DNA of 64,000 nt from Pseudoduganella lurida. GTDB lineage: Bacteria > Pseudomonadota > Gammaproteobacteria > Burkholderiales > Burkholderiaceae_D. Below the pieces are notes generated by a model. That model was not told the origin of the DNA. It worked only from the letters and a program-made list of their open reading frames with translations, and ran no database searches. Position 1 is the stretch's first letter. Each line of letters begins with the position of its first letter. Where the stretch lies: contig NZ_VLLB01000001.1 of assembly GCF_007830455.1 (NCBI RefSeq), positions 62,001 through 126,000 of the forward strand. Reading direction: 5' to 3'. Made by a program: the position numbers and the translations under genes. Positions 44,150 to 51,364 of this stretch are shown here, one piece after another.

Positions 44150-44225
44150 TTACAAGTTTCCGTTGTAGCGAGCACTGCAAAAAAAAGTTGTAGCTACAAC
44201 CGTATTGATGTAACCTTGGGTTGTA
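44150..44225. promoter_or_regulatory. Right operator and pR/pRM region
   Basis: Half-sites GTTGTA occur at 44162-44167 and 44220-44225, and a perfect 14-bp palindrome GTTGTAGCTACAAC at 44187-44200; degenerate copies are at 44151-44156 and about 44207-44213. For pR, TTGTAG (44188-44193), 17 bp and TAACCT (44211-44216) lead to cro 31 nt later, the same -10 box and spacing as pL. Repressor on the palindrome would cover the -35 box. Confidence 0.7.
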
Positions 44226-44246
44226 ACCAACCAACCGTGGAGACCC

Positions 44247-44468
44247 ATGGAAACCGGAATCGCAAAAGCCATCCGTATCGCGGGCAGTCAGACCGCTCTC
44301 GGCAATCTTCTCGGCCTGACACCGCAGGCCATTCAAAAGTGGGCCGCGCAGGGTGCCGTGCCGGGCGAGCGCTGCCGCGATGTGGAGTCTGTCCTCGATG
44401 GCCAGGTCACCCGCTACGAACTGAATCCTGCGGTGTTCGGGGAGGCTCCTGCCCCTGTATCGCAGTAG
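44247..44468 (+). CDS. Cro/YdaS-like DNA-binding protein
   Basis: A 73-residue helix-turn-helix protein: GSQTALGNLLGLTPQAIQKW, then AAQGAVPGERCRDVESVLDG. The form is that of Cro/YdaS proteins, which read the same operators as CI and favour lytic growth. GGAG precedes the ATG by 4-5 nt. Its recognition helix (LTPQAIQKW) closely resembles that of the CI-like repressor (VTPQAVQKW), consistent with shared operators. Confidence 0.87.
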   Translation: METGIAKAIRIAGSQTALGNLLGLTPQAIQKWAAQGAVPGERCRDVESVLDGQVTRYELNPAVFGEAPAPVSQ

Positions 44469-44524
44469 CACCCAGCCCACTGTAACCCCTGAAATCCTGA
44501 ACCACGACCACTAGGAGCAACACC

Positions 44525-44731
44525 ATGGAAGAGCTCTACAGCATTTATCCGAAATGGCGCTTGCGCCTGCTTCACCTCTTCGCGAAGGCCCTGGGCGTGC
44601 TGGTTCACGTGCGGGGTTGCCCGTTTGGCTCGGTTCGGCTCTACCGCCGGTCGCCGGAGGGGAATCCAGCGAACCGCACTGGGGCTGGCGGTAGCCCGAA
44701 CAGCATTACCGCCTCCAGCGAGCCTGAATGA
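44525..44731 (+). CDS. Phage hypothetical protein
   Basis: A 68-residue protein (MEELYSIYPKWRLRLLHLFA ...) with a basic amphipathic N-terminal half and a Ser/Gly-rich tail. AGGAG lies 8 nt before the ATG, shortly after cro. The last 26 bp overlap the counter-transcribed Cas2-like gene. Function unknown. Confidence 0.55.
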   Translation: MEELYSIYPKWRLRLLHLFAKALGVLVHVRGCPFGSVRLYRRSPEGNPANRTGAGGSPNSITASSEPE

Positions 44732-44981
44732 ACTCTGGCGCCGGCTCCATAGCGTTGTGCCACCAGGCGTCCGCTGCGTCGATGACGAGGATCCTGTCGT
44801 TGCTACTGGCTACTGCGGAAACGAATTCCTCAGCCAATTTTGCCGACAGCGACGACTTCACATAGAACAGCGACGCCTGGACGCGGACAGCCTCACCGAG
44901 AGCATTGATGGCAGCAATGACCCGTTTGTAATTTTGAATCGGCACATCAAGGTCATAGGCCACGAAAAGATTATTAGCCAC
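44706..44981 (-). CDS. Cas2-fold-like small protein, counter-oriented
   Basis: A 91-residue protein starting at GTG (44981; AAGGA 8 nt upstream): ANNLFVAYDLDVPIQNYKRV, VQASLFYVKSSLSAKLA and SNDRILVIDAADAWW. The ferredoxin-like beta-alpha-beta pattern and the YDL opening resemble Cas2-like/SinR-type proteins found in phages and chromosomes without CRISPR loci. No CRISPR array or other cas gene is present. Running against the early rightward genes, it could be a lysogen-expressed moron such as a nuclease toxin; that is inference. Confidence 0.65.
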   Translation of the reverse strand: MANNLFVAYDLDVPIQNYKRVIAAINALGEAVRVQASLFYVKSSLSAKLAEEFVSAVASSNDRILVIDAADAWWHNAMEPAPEFIQARWRR

Positions 44982-45094
44982 GGGTGATTCCTTTCAAAAA
45001 AGTTGTTGTTGGGGAATGACAATTTAGCACGACTGGGATCACCCACCCGAACGACCCATCCACCCTCGTAACCCGCACCACCAAGGAGAAAACC

Positions 45095-45355
45095 ATGAGC
45101 CTCAACCCACGAACGCGCACTGAATGCCTGGAAACCCTGCTGAGCCCTACCGAGATGACCGGCTTCGCCGGCCTGTGCAACCTGCTCGGCGTCTCGAAGA
45201 GCGCGCACAGCCGCAGCCTCATCAACAACGCCGTGCGCACGCATGGTATCTCCCAGGTGCCAAAGGGGGAATCCCGAGGATGTCCGGGTCAAGGCCGGAT
45301 GCCGAGCCGGGCCAGCGCCGTAAAGGGCATGGTCAGCGCGCGGAGGAATTTTTAA
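45095..45355 (+). CDS. Early phage protein, unknown function
   Basis: An 86-residue protein: MSLNPRTRTECLETLLSPTE, then TGFAGLCNLLGVSKSAHSRS and a basic tail. AAGGAGA lies 6 nt before the ATG. The middle part could form a helix-turn-helix, so a DNA-binding role is possible. No family recognised. Confidence 0.65.
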   Translation: MSLNPRTRTECLETLLSPTEMTGFAGLCNLLGVSKSAHSRSLINNAVRTHGISQVPKGESRGCPGQGRMPSRASAVKGMVSARRNF

Positions 45356-45426
45356 TGGCTTCCGGCTGCGCCAGGTATCGACGAAAAAATAGCCCGGCGA
45401 GCGTCCGGGCCATGACAGGAAACGAC

Positions 45427-45621
45427 ATGAAAAATTTACCACCGGATCACCCGGCAGCCACGAAGGTCATTGCGAAGGCATGCACCTGGGTGGATCGCCG
45501 GAAGGCCGCGCAGTGCGCGCCAGTGGAAGAGAAAGCACGCGCGGCAGGCAAGCTCAAGGTGAGCGGCAACGAGCTGGCCGAGGCGGTTGAGAAGTATCGC
45601 CGGGCAGGGGAGGGCTGCTGA
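45427..45621 (+). CDS. Small early phage protein
   Basis: A 64-residue charged protein, MKNLPPDHPAATKVIAKACT, ending ELAEAVEKYRRAGEGC. The ATG at 45427 has AGGA 6 nt upstream; the frame is open further up but lacks another good start. The stop overlaps the next start (TGATG). Function unknown. Confidence 0.6.
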   Translation: MKNLPPDHPAATKVIAKACTWVDRRKAAQCAPVEEKARAAGKLKVSGNELAEAVEKYRRAGEGC

Positions 45622-45899
45622 TGGCTGATCCAGTCATTTCACGCGCCATGATCGAGGCGAAAGCCCGCTCGGCATTCGCGCGGGGCGCCGGCCGCGAAGA
45701 TCATGGCTTCAACTGGCACGCGCACGCCATCGCCGTCTGGCAGGAGGAGTGGGATCGCTGCGAACGCGATAGGCTGCTCGACGAGGTCGTCGACATCGCT
45801 GATGCATGCCCGAACGAACCTGCGGCCATCGAGGATGCGAGGCAGCGGATCGCCGCCAATATCCACGCTGCCGGCGTCTCGTACGGGGTGCGGCCATGA
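45621..45899 (+). CDS. Early phage protein, unknown function
   Basis: A 92-residue helical protein (MADPVISRAMIEAKARSAFA..., WQEEWDRCERDRLLDEVVDI). It is coupled to both neighbours by stop/start overlaps, within the rightward early operon. Function unknown. Confidence 0.65.
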   Translation: MADPVISRAMIEAKARSAFARGAGREDHGFNWHAHAIAVWQEEWDRCERDRLLDEVVDIADACPNEPAAIEDARQRIAANIHAAGVSYGVRP

Positions 45900-46243
45900 C
45901 CACGCCGAAAACCAACCGCAAGAGCGGCTTCCCGGCCGTGCATCTGCTCGAAGAAATCGCCCAGCTGCTGGCCGAGGGCCCGCGCACGTCGAACGAGCTC
46001 GTGGCCATCACCGGCTACACGAAGGTGACCTGCTGCACGCGCCTCAAGCAGCTGGAAGCCTCTGGCCAGGCATACCGCGTCGTGGCGCAGGCCTCGGTGA
46101 CCTGGTACGCCGGGCGCAAGCCTGCCGCGGACACGGCCGCGATCATTCCTCGCCAACCCACGGTGCGCGATTACCCGGTGATCGGCCGCCGCGACATGCT
46201 GGTGCAGGCGTTCTTCGGTGCGCCGCGGGAGTGCCGGGCATGA
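45896..46243 (+). CDS. Winged-helix DNA-binding phage protein
   Basis: A 115-residue protein with a predicted winged helix: LLEEIAQLLAEGPRTSNELV, AITGYTKVTCCTRLKQLEAS, GQAYRVVAQ. This is the pattern of MarR/ArsR-like HTH domains, but its target is unknown. ATGA overlaps at both ends place it in a translationally coupled chain ahead of the Dam-like gene. Confidence 0.7.
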   Translation: MTTPKTNRKSGFPAVHLLEEIAQLLAEGPRTSNELVAITGYTKVTCCTRLKQLEASGQAYRVVAQASVTWYAGRKPAADTAAIIPRQPTVRDYPVIGRRDMLVQAFFGAPRECRA

Positions 46244-47121
46244 CGACCACGAACGCTATTGAGGCACCGGCGCGCCCGGTGCTGCGCTACCACGGTGGCA
46301 AGTTCCGCCTGGCGCCGTGGATCCTCTCCTTCTTCCCACGCCACACCGTCTACGTCGAACCGTTCGGCGGTGCCGCGTCCATCCTGCTGCAGAAGCCCCG
46401 CGTAGGCGCCGAGTGCTACAACGACCTCGACTCGACGGTCGTGAACCTGTTCCGAATCCTGCGGGACCCCGCGCTCGCGCTCGAGCTGCAGCACCTGGTG
46501 GAAATGACGCCGTTCGCGCGGGACGAGTTCGACTGGGCATATGAGCCGGCCGTCAGCGACATGGACCTCGCGCACAAGACCATCATCAAATCCTTCATGG
46601 GCCACGGCTCCGACTCGGCCACGCGCAGCTGCAGGACCGGTTTCCGATCGAAGTTGACCGACGGCCGCGTGCTGCCGGCCGTGGAGTACTCGACCTGGTC
46701 GCATGCCATCCCGGACTTCACACGGCGCCTCCGCGGTGTCGTCATCGAAAACCGCAACGCGTTCGAGGTGATCGAGCGCATGGATTCGCCGTCGACCCTG
46801 ATCTACGCGGACCCCCCGTACTGCCACAGCACGCGCTCCGCGATCATGGGCCGCTCTGCGAAGACGCACGGCTACCGGCACGAGATGAGCGACGACGACC
46901 ATCGCCAGCTGGCCGCAGTACTGCACGCGGCGCAGGGCATGGTGGTGCTGTCCGGCTATCCCAGCGATCTGTACGACCGCGAGCTTTACCCGGACTGGAT
47001 CCGTCACGAGCGCCGGCACGTCGCCGACGGCGGCCGCATGCGCATGGAAGTCGTCTGGATCAACCAGGCATGCGCCAGTGCGCTCGAACAGCAGGCCGCC
47101 CAACAGCGGATGTTCGTATGA
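46240..47121 (+). CDS. D12-class DNA adenine methylase (Dam-like)
   Basis: A 293-residue N6-adenine methyltransferase with the AdoMet motif RYHGGKFRLAPWI (16-28), VEPFGGAASILLQK, and the catalytic DPPY at 191-194 (YADPPYCHS). It should methylate adenine in phage DNA, for restriction avoidance or replication timing. It overlaps its neighbours by 4 bp each side. With the cytosine methylase at 35714 the phage carries two different DNA methylases. Confidence 0.92.
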   Translation: MTTTNAIEAPARPVLRYHGGKFRLAPWILSFFPRHTVYVEPFGGAASILLQKPRVGAECYNDLDSTVVNLFRILRDPALALELQHLVEMTPFARDEFDWAYEPAVSDMDLAHKTIIKSFMGHGSDSATRSCRTGFRSKLTDGRVLPAVEYSTWSHAIPDFTRRLRGVVIENRNAFEVIERMDSPSTLIYADPPYCHSTRSAIMGRSAKTHGYRHEMSDDDHRQLAAVLHAAQGMVVLSGYPSDLYDRELYPDWIRHERRHVADGGRMRMEVVWINQACASALEQQAAQQRMFV

Positions 47122-48194
47122 ATCCCGCCGACCTCTCCGCGCTGGCGGCACCGCTCACGCCCGCCGACTGCAACCTCCAGGACTTCGCCTTCATGCCACT
47201 GGACGTCGTGCGGCTGCGCGATAGCGACCTGGCCGTGACCGCCGAGGCCGACGAGTTCCGCTGCGCAGTGCTGCTGTGGTGCGCCGCGTGGCACCAGGTG
47301 CCGGCCGCAAGCCTACCTGACGACGACAAGGTGCTGGCCCAGTACGCCGGCTATGGCCGCGTCGTGAAGGCGTGGCAGAAGGTCCGGGCAGGTGCGCTAC
47401 GCGGCTGGATCAAATGCGCAGACGGCCGCCTGTATCACCCTGTCGTCGCCGAAAAGGCCAACGAGGCCTGGATGGCGAAGCTGCGACAGCGCCTGAAAAC
47501 CGAGTGCGCGCGCATTAAAAAGCACAACGAGCGGCACGGGACAAGCATCCCGTTTCCCGATTTCGATAGTTGGTTGTCATCAGGTTGTCCCACGGGACAG
47601 CCGCTATTTGTCCCTAGCGACAAACCCAAGGTGTCCCAGGGACAGACTCGCAGTGTCACCGGTGAAAAGCAATCCAAGGGACAGGGAGAGGGACAGGGAC
47701 AGTTAACTACAAACCCAGAGAGCGGCGGCTCATCGGACAGTACTCGCGAGGACTACGACGACGACCGGCTGCCGCCTCGCCCAACGCTCGCCGGCGTCGA
47801 CCCGAGCATGCGTGCCGTCGCCATCGCCACGCTGCTGACCGGCGCGGGGGTGAGGAAGGTCACGGCCTTCCATCCGGACGTCGCCGTGACCTGGGCGCAG
47901 GACGAGCGCGTCACCGACGTGCTGCTGCTCGACGCCGTGAAGCGGGCCAGGGAATCGCTGGGCGACGAGCCGTTCCACGTGCCGTACCTGAAGCCGATCG
48001 TGGTCGAGCTGCTGAACCCGCCGCCACCGAAGCCTGCGAAGCCAAAGGCCGACGACTGGGCCTGGAAGCGCAGCAACCAGGGCATCGACGCCAAGGGCCG
48101 TGAGCTCGGCCTGTTCGCCCGCGGTGGCGAGACCTACCCCGACTTCGCTGCACGCATCCAGGCAGCCATCGACAAACGCAAGGAGGCCGCATGA
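47118..48194 (+). CDS. DUF1376-type replication protein
   Basis: A 358-residue protein. The first 110 residues match the DUF1376 pattern (FAFMPLDVVRLRDSDLAVTA, AVLLWCAAWHQVPAASLPDD, GRVVKAWQKVR), seen in phage replication initiators. A low-complexity Gln/Gly/Ser linker (about 155-215) is encoded by the GGGACA repeats at 47586-47701, and a helical C-terminal part ends PDFAARIQAAIDKRK. As in lambda gene O, an origin inside the initiator gene is likely. ATGA overlaps both neighbours. Confidence 0.8.
   Translation: MNPADLSALAAPLTPADCNLQDFAFMPLDVVRLRDSDLAVTAEADEFRCAVLLWCAAWHQVPAASLPDDDKVLAQYAGYGRVVKAWQKVRAGALRGWIKCADGRLYHPVVAEKANEAWMAKLRQRLKTECARIKKHNERHGTSIPFPDFDSWLSSGCPTGQPLFVPSDKPKVSQGQTRSVTGEKQSKGQGEGQGQLTTNPESGGSSDSTREDYDDDRLPPRPTLAGVDPSMRAVAIATLLTGAGVRKVTAFHPDVAVTWAQDERVTDVLLLDAVKRARESLGDEPFHVPYLKPIVVELLNPPPPKPAKPKADDWAWKRSNQGIDAKGRELGLFARGGETYPDFAARIQAAIDKRKEAA
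47586..47701. other. Candidate replication origin: GGGACA/TGTCCC cluster
   Basis: Eight exact copies of GGGACA or its complement lie within 116 bp (47586, 47594, 47609, 47632, 47639, 47678, 47690, 47696), several as inverted pairs such as TGTCCC-AC-GGGACA, and three as close direct repeats at the end. An AT-richer GTTAACTACAAA follows. All are inside the DUF1376 gene, where they encode a flexible linker. Confidence 0.55.
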
Positions 48195-48679
48195 ACCACG
48201 GACACGAAGACCGCATCGCCGAACGCCCGCAGCACCTTTGCGCCGCCTACGGCTGCCCGCTGATCGGCTCGATGTCGAGCAGCACGACCGGCAGCACGGA
48301 GTGGTGGTGTTTCGCCCACTTCGGCGCCAACGCCGGCAAGCTGCAGGCCATCACGTCCGAGATGCATCGCCTGCGCTGGCTGTCGATGGCCGTGCACGAC
48401 GTGCGTCACCACCCACCTGGCACCGCTGAATCGCGCGCCGCATTCCAGATGATCGAGCGGCAGCTGACGGCGCACCAGCGGCCGGATCTGCTGTGGAAGC
48501 GCAAGGCCGATCACCACAGCGGCGGCGAAGCCCGCAGCACCTGGTTGGCACGCTTGGAGAGCGCGCTGCGCCACGAGCTGAGCCCCGTGCTGGACTCGTC
48601 GGCCTACAACCCGACCATGCCGGCTGGAGGAGGCGAGGTAGCGACGTTTTCGAAGGTCGGCTTCGACATGCCAGCGTGA
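48191..48679 (+). CDS. Phage protein with possible zinc site
   Basis: A 162-residue protein: HLCAAYGCPLIGSMSSSTTG and STEWWCFAHFG contain Cys/His residues spaced as in small zinc ribbons, followed by helices (ESRAAFQMIERQLTAHQRP). ATGA overlap with the replication gene. It may assist replication; function unknown. Confidence 0.65.
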   Translation: MNHGHEDRIAERPQHLCAAYGCPLIGSMSSSTTGSTEWWCFAHFGANAGKLQAITSEMHRLRWLSMAVHDVRHHPPGTAESRAAFQMIERQLTAHQRPDLLWKRKADHHSGGEARSTWLARLESALRHELSPVLDSSAYNPTMPAGGGEVATFSKVGFDMPA

Positions 48680-48726
48680 TGACTGAGACCATTTCGCGCG
48701 CAAGGCGCACCACCGGGAGGAATCGC

Positions 48727-49128
48727 ATGAACGAACAGCACCCCATCGACGACATCGTGCAGGGCGTGGCCGAGCTGGCGCACAGCGTTGGTCTCGAGGT
48801 CTACGGCCTGGTCGATACGCCGGGGTTCGTGAGCGTGCCCATGGTCTTCGGGCCGCTCGACTCGATCGCCATCCTGGCCGACTTGCTGCTCGAGCGCATC
48901 GAGCCAACCCCGCGCCGGTACCGCGGCCGGCGTGTCGGCGCAACGGCGTGCCGGATCCAGCGGACGGCGAAGCACGACGGCGATTCGATCGTGGTCCCGG
49001 CCGGCACCGCACCGCTTACCGACGACGTCCTCGTCATCGGGCTGCCGCTGCGCGAGGGCGATAGCCAGGAACGAATTACACCCGGCACCGCGCCGGGCAC
49101 CACAACGACAAGGAGAACCACCCCATGA
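48727..49128 (+). CDS. Phage hypothetical protein
   Basis: A 133-residue protein: MNEQHPIDDIVQGVAELAHS, PLDSIAILADLLLERIEP, and a Thr/Arg-rich tail. The ATG at 48727 has GGGAGGA 5-6 nt upstream, which decides the start within a longer open frame. It overlaps the RuvC-like gene by 4 bp. Function unknown. Confidence 0.65.
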   Translation: MNEQHPIDDIVQGVAELAHSVGLEVYGLVDTPGFVSVPMVFGPLDSIAILADLLLERIEPTPRRYRGRRVGATACRIQRTAKHDGDSIVVPAGTAPLTDDVLVIGLPLREGDSQERITPGTAPGTTTTRRTTP

Positions 49129-49613
49129 CCATCCTCGCCATCGATCCGGGGACCACGCAATCCGGCTTCTGCATCTACGACGGCGACCGCGTGATCGATT
49201 CCGGCGTGCTCGATAATGCCGACATGATGCTGCTGGTGCAGCAGTGGCCCGCCAAGCACCTCGCGATCGAGATGATTGCCTCGTACGGCATGGCCGTCGG
49301 CCGCGAGGTCTTCGAAACCTGCGTGTGGATCGGCCGCTTCCAGCAGGCCTGGCGTGACCCGCGCGCCGTGGAGCTGGTCTACCGCAAGGACGTGAAGATC
49401 CACCTATGCGGCACGACCAAGGCCAAGGATCCGAACGTGCGCCAGGCGCTGCTCGACATGTTCCCGCGCACCGGTGGCGGCAAGACGCCGCAGATCGGCA
49501 CGAAGGGGCGGCCGGGCCCGTTGTTCGGCGTGTCCAGTCATGCGTGGCCAGCGCTGGGCGTGGCCGTCACCTTGCTGGCACGTCGCGCGCGGCAGCTGGG
49601 GGGAGCAGCTTGA
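49125..49613 (+). CDS. RuvC-like Holliday junction resolvase
   Basis: A 162-residue RNase H-fold protein beginning MTILAIDPGTTQSGFCIYDG with the catalytic-type D7 and a second acidic residue in HLAIEMIASYG (E49); the C-terminal GVAVTLLARRAR supplies the last helix. It should resolve branched phage DNA before packaging. Located at the end of the early rightward operon. Confidence 0.85.
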   Translation: MTILAIDPGTTQSGFCIYDGDRVIDSGVLDNADMMLLVQQWPAKHLAIEMIASYGMAVGREVFETCVWIGRFQQAWRDPRAVELVYRKDVKIHLCGTTKAKDPNVRQALLDMFPRTGGGKTPQIGTKGRPGPLFGVSSHAWPALGVAVTLLARRARQLGGAA

Positions 49614-50002
49614 CGGAACGCCGCGATATCGGATCCAGGCTGGAGAACTGGTCCCGCTGGGCGCTGACCCGCGAGCGCCGGCCTGCCGCCAGCCAGACGG
49701 GCGCCATCTGCGACGCGATGCGCAGGGCAGCGGAGGGCTCAGCATCGTCGACGCTCGAGCGCCGAACCATCGATGAGGACGACGCTTGGCTGCTCGAGCG
49801 CGCGATGCCGAAGCTGGAGACGAAGCACCGGCTGATGCTGTGGTGGTGCTACATCCGCCAGGCGCCGCCAGAGGTGGTGTGCCGGAAGACGGGGATTCCG
49901 CAGCGGCCGGCGACCGAGTTCGTGAGCGCATTCCGGCAGGCACAGGCTGCGGTAGAATGCTTCGTCGCGAACATTGACGAGAACGAATGCGTACAAAAAT
50001 GA
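49610..50002 (+). CDS. Possible late-gene regulator (Q-like position)
   Basis: A 130-residue protein from TTG at 49610 (GGGGGGAG 4 nt upstream): LTERRDIGSRLENWSRWALT, then KLETKHRLMLWWCYIRQAPP and RKTGIPQRPATEFVSAFRQA. The C-terminal half has the look of a sigma-region-4/antiterminator helix-turn-helix, and this family sits between replication and packaging genes in many phages. Rightward terminators at 50745 and 51313 lie just downstream, as expected for an antitermination switch. The function is inferred from position and shape. Confidence 0.6.
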   Translation: MTERRDIGSRLENWSRWALTRERRPAASQTGAICDAMRRAAEGSASSTLERRTIDEDDAWLLERAMPKLETKHRLMLWWCYIRQAPPEVVCRKTGIPQRPATEFVSAFRQAQAAVECFVANIDENECVQK

Positions 50003-50211
50003 CACTCCAGCTATCCGAGCGATCGCTGCAAACGCTTCAGTTTGCATTGCAAGTCGCATCTGTCGAGACCGAGAAGTCGCTGGCGAAAGCAGTTTTCGCC
50101 AGTGATCGGGAGTGGATCCAAACTTGTCAGGACAGGCAAAGTGCAATCGAACAGGCCCGCGCTGAGCTGCAGCTGCAGCGCCAAGTAGCTCCCGCCGCTG
50201 AAATTCCTTAG
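49987..50211 (+). CDS. Small helical phage protein
   Basis: A 74-residue Gln/Ala-rich, probably coiled protein (MRTKMTLQLSERSLQTLQFA...). It overlaps the preceding gene by 16 bp; an internal ATG at 49999 is another possible start. Function unknown. Confidence 0.5.
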   Translation: MRTKMTLQLSERSLQTLQFALQVASVETEKSLAKAVFASDREWIQTCQDRQSAIEQARAELQLQRQVAPAAEIP

Positions 50212-50356
50212 CCCACGAAACTACGCCGGCCACCACCGGGTGGTCGCTACATTGCGACTACTGGAATTCGCATTGGCTCCCAACTTTGGTTAAAATTGCA
50301 TTCCCAATTCACGTAACGTTTGCCGAGCGCATGCGTAATTAATCAAGGGATGAGCG

Positions 50357-50629
50357 ATGAACAATGACAGTAGTGGCCCGGCCTTTCCGACCCAGACCTG
50401 TTCGGTATTTTGCTTAGATGCCAGCGGCGAAAAGGTTGAAGTGCAGCGGCCTGGTTGCGACGGCATGTCACTGCGTGACTATTTCGCATCGAAGGTGTTG
50501 GCCAGCTTGATCGTAGCCCCTGGTTTGAGTTTTGATAATTCGATGGCTCCGGAATTGGCTCGGCTGAGCTATGTACTCGCTGACGCAATGTTGTTCGCCC
50601 GCAACGAAGGGGTTGAGAACGTGCAATAG
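50357..50629 (+). CDS. Phage hypothetical protein
   Basis: A 90-residue protein: MNNDSSGPAFPTQ, GCDGMSLRDYFASKVLASLI, LARLSYVLADAMLFARNEG. The GPAFP...GMSLRDYFA pattern is common to many phage proteins of unknown function. The 145 bp before it are AT-richer and contain no supported gene. AGGGATG-type RBS. Confidence 0.75.
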   Translation: MNNDSSGPAFPTQTCSVFCLDASGEKVEVQRPGCDGMSLRDYFASKVLASLIVAPGLSFDNSMAPELARLSYVLADAMLFARNEGVENVQ

Positions 50630-50689
50630 TCATTGACGTCGCCCGTCATCTAGTTTAAATTTCCTACCTACAACTTATTTCCGTCGTTC

Positions 50690-50731
50690 AAGACGCGTCC
50701 GGGGTGCCAGATTGGCAGCCCCCGGCGTCTT
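50690..50731. promoter_or_regulatory. Long hairpin in the late control region
   Basis: AAGACGC ... GCGTCTT encloses CCGGGGTGCCA-GAT-TGGCAGCCCCCGG, giving a long imperfect stem of about 18 bp with a 3-nt loop. No T-run follows, so it may be an RNA structure used in regulation, 14 bp ahead of a true terminator. Confidence 0.5.
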
Positions 50732-50744
50732 CAGGGAAAAACAA

Positions 50745-50777
50745 GGCCCCGCGATCAGCAATGACGCGGGGCTTTTT
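50745..50777 (+). terminator. Rho-independent terminator (probably bidirectional)
   Basis: GCCCCGCG (50746-50753) pairs with CGCGGGGC (50765-50772), followed by five T residues; on the other strand a T-rich tail also follows, suiting the leftward 61-residue gene that ends 3 bp away. It stands between early and packaging genes. Confidence 0.85.
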
Positions 50778-50780
50778 GCT

Positions 50781-50966
50781 TCAGTCCCTCACCAGAATCG
50801 CTATGTCGGCCGCGATGGACTGCGTGTGACCCACGATCTCACGAACGACCTGTTTCAGCTCCTCCTGGAATTGATCCTTCCGCAAGCCGTTGGGGAAGCG
50901 TTGCGCGAGATCTGTCAGGGCCTCGTGCCTCACCTTGTACGCAAACAGTAGTTCGTTGTAGTCCAT
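50781..50966 (-). CDS. Small counter-oriented phage protein
   Basis: A 61-residue helical protein, MDYNELLFAYKVRHEALTDL..., ending QSIAADIAILVRD. A strong GGAGG lies 5 nt before the ATG at 50966, and a terminator follows the stop. It runs against the late genes, so it may be expressed independently, for example in the lysogen. Function unknown. Confidence 0.6.
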   Translation of the reverse strand: MDYNELLFAYKVRHEALTDLAQRFPNGLRKDQFQEELKQVVREIVGHTQSIAADIAILVRD

Positions 50967-51023
50967 CAATCCTCCGAGATCAGTTGGCAAAAGCTCAACA
51001 GTAACACGACCAAGGGACACATC

Positions 51024-51185
51024 ATGGCGACCACTACGCACCCCAGCAAGGAATCGGTGCGCGAGTGGCTTGACCGCCGCACCTGGTCGCCCGAGCCCCC
51101 ACCCTCGCCGGAAGAGATCCGGCACGAACTGGGCTGGGACCTGATCCCCGAATGCCGGCGGCCTGGCCGCCAGAAAGACCTATGA
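51024..51185 (+). CDS. Small phage protein (53 residues)
   Basis: A 53-residue protein, MATTTHPSKESVREWLDRRT, then PPPSPEEIRHELGWDLIP. The KESVR.WL and PEEIRRELGW-like segments recur in phage proteins encoded just before terminase genes. The stop overlaps a possible next ATG (ATGA). The RBS is modest (AAGGGA). Function unknown. Confidence 0.65.
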   Translation: MATTTHPSKESVREWLDRRTWSPEPPPSPEEIRHELGWDLIPECRRPGRQKDL

Positions 51186-51355
51186 GCATGCCCGTCGACG
51201 CCGACCGCCGCTGGGTGCTCGTGCTGCTGCAACTGGTGCACACCCGGGTCGCCATCATCGGGCCACCGATACGAATCGAGTCTCCTTGCCCTGCCGGTCA
51301 GCGGGGTTTCACAGGTCCGGCAGTGCCAGGAAGCACGCCGGACCTTCTTTTTTGA
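51182..51355 (+). CDS. Possible small ORF overlapping a terminator
   Basis: A 57-residue frame coupled by ATGA to the preceding gene: MSMPVDADRRWVLVLLQLVH, then TRVAIIGPPIRIE. Its last third is encoded by a rho-independent terminator hairpin, so the protein may be real with a fortuitous tail, or this may be non-coding. Confidence 0.35.
   Translation: MSMPVDADRRWVLVLLQLVHTRVAIIGPPIRIESPCPAGQRGFTGPAVPGSTPDLLF
51313..51353 (+). terminator. Rho-independent terminator just before terminase
   Basis: AGGTCCGGC (51313-51321) pairs with GCCGGACCT (51337-51345) and is followed by TCTTTTTT. It lies only 11 bp before the small terminase start on the same strand. Unless a promoter sits inside this gap, late transcription must read through it. 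Confidence 0.88.
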
Positions 51356-51364
51356 CCGAACCGC

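Noticed and set aside
44706..44981. Evidence for a CRISPR-Cas system from the Cas2-like gene
   Set aside because: No repeats, no cas1 and no effector gene are present; solitary Cas2-fold proteins are common outside CRISPR systems.
50690..50731. tRNA-like fold
   Set aside because: The stem is one long hairpin without the D, anticodon and T arms or a T-loop consensus.
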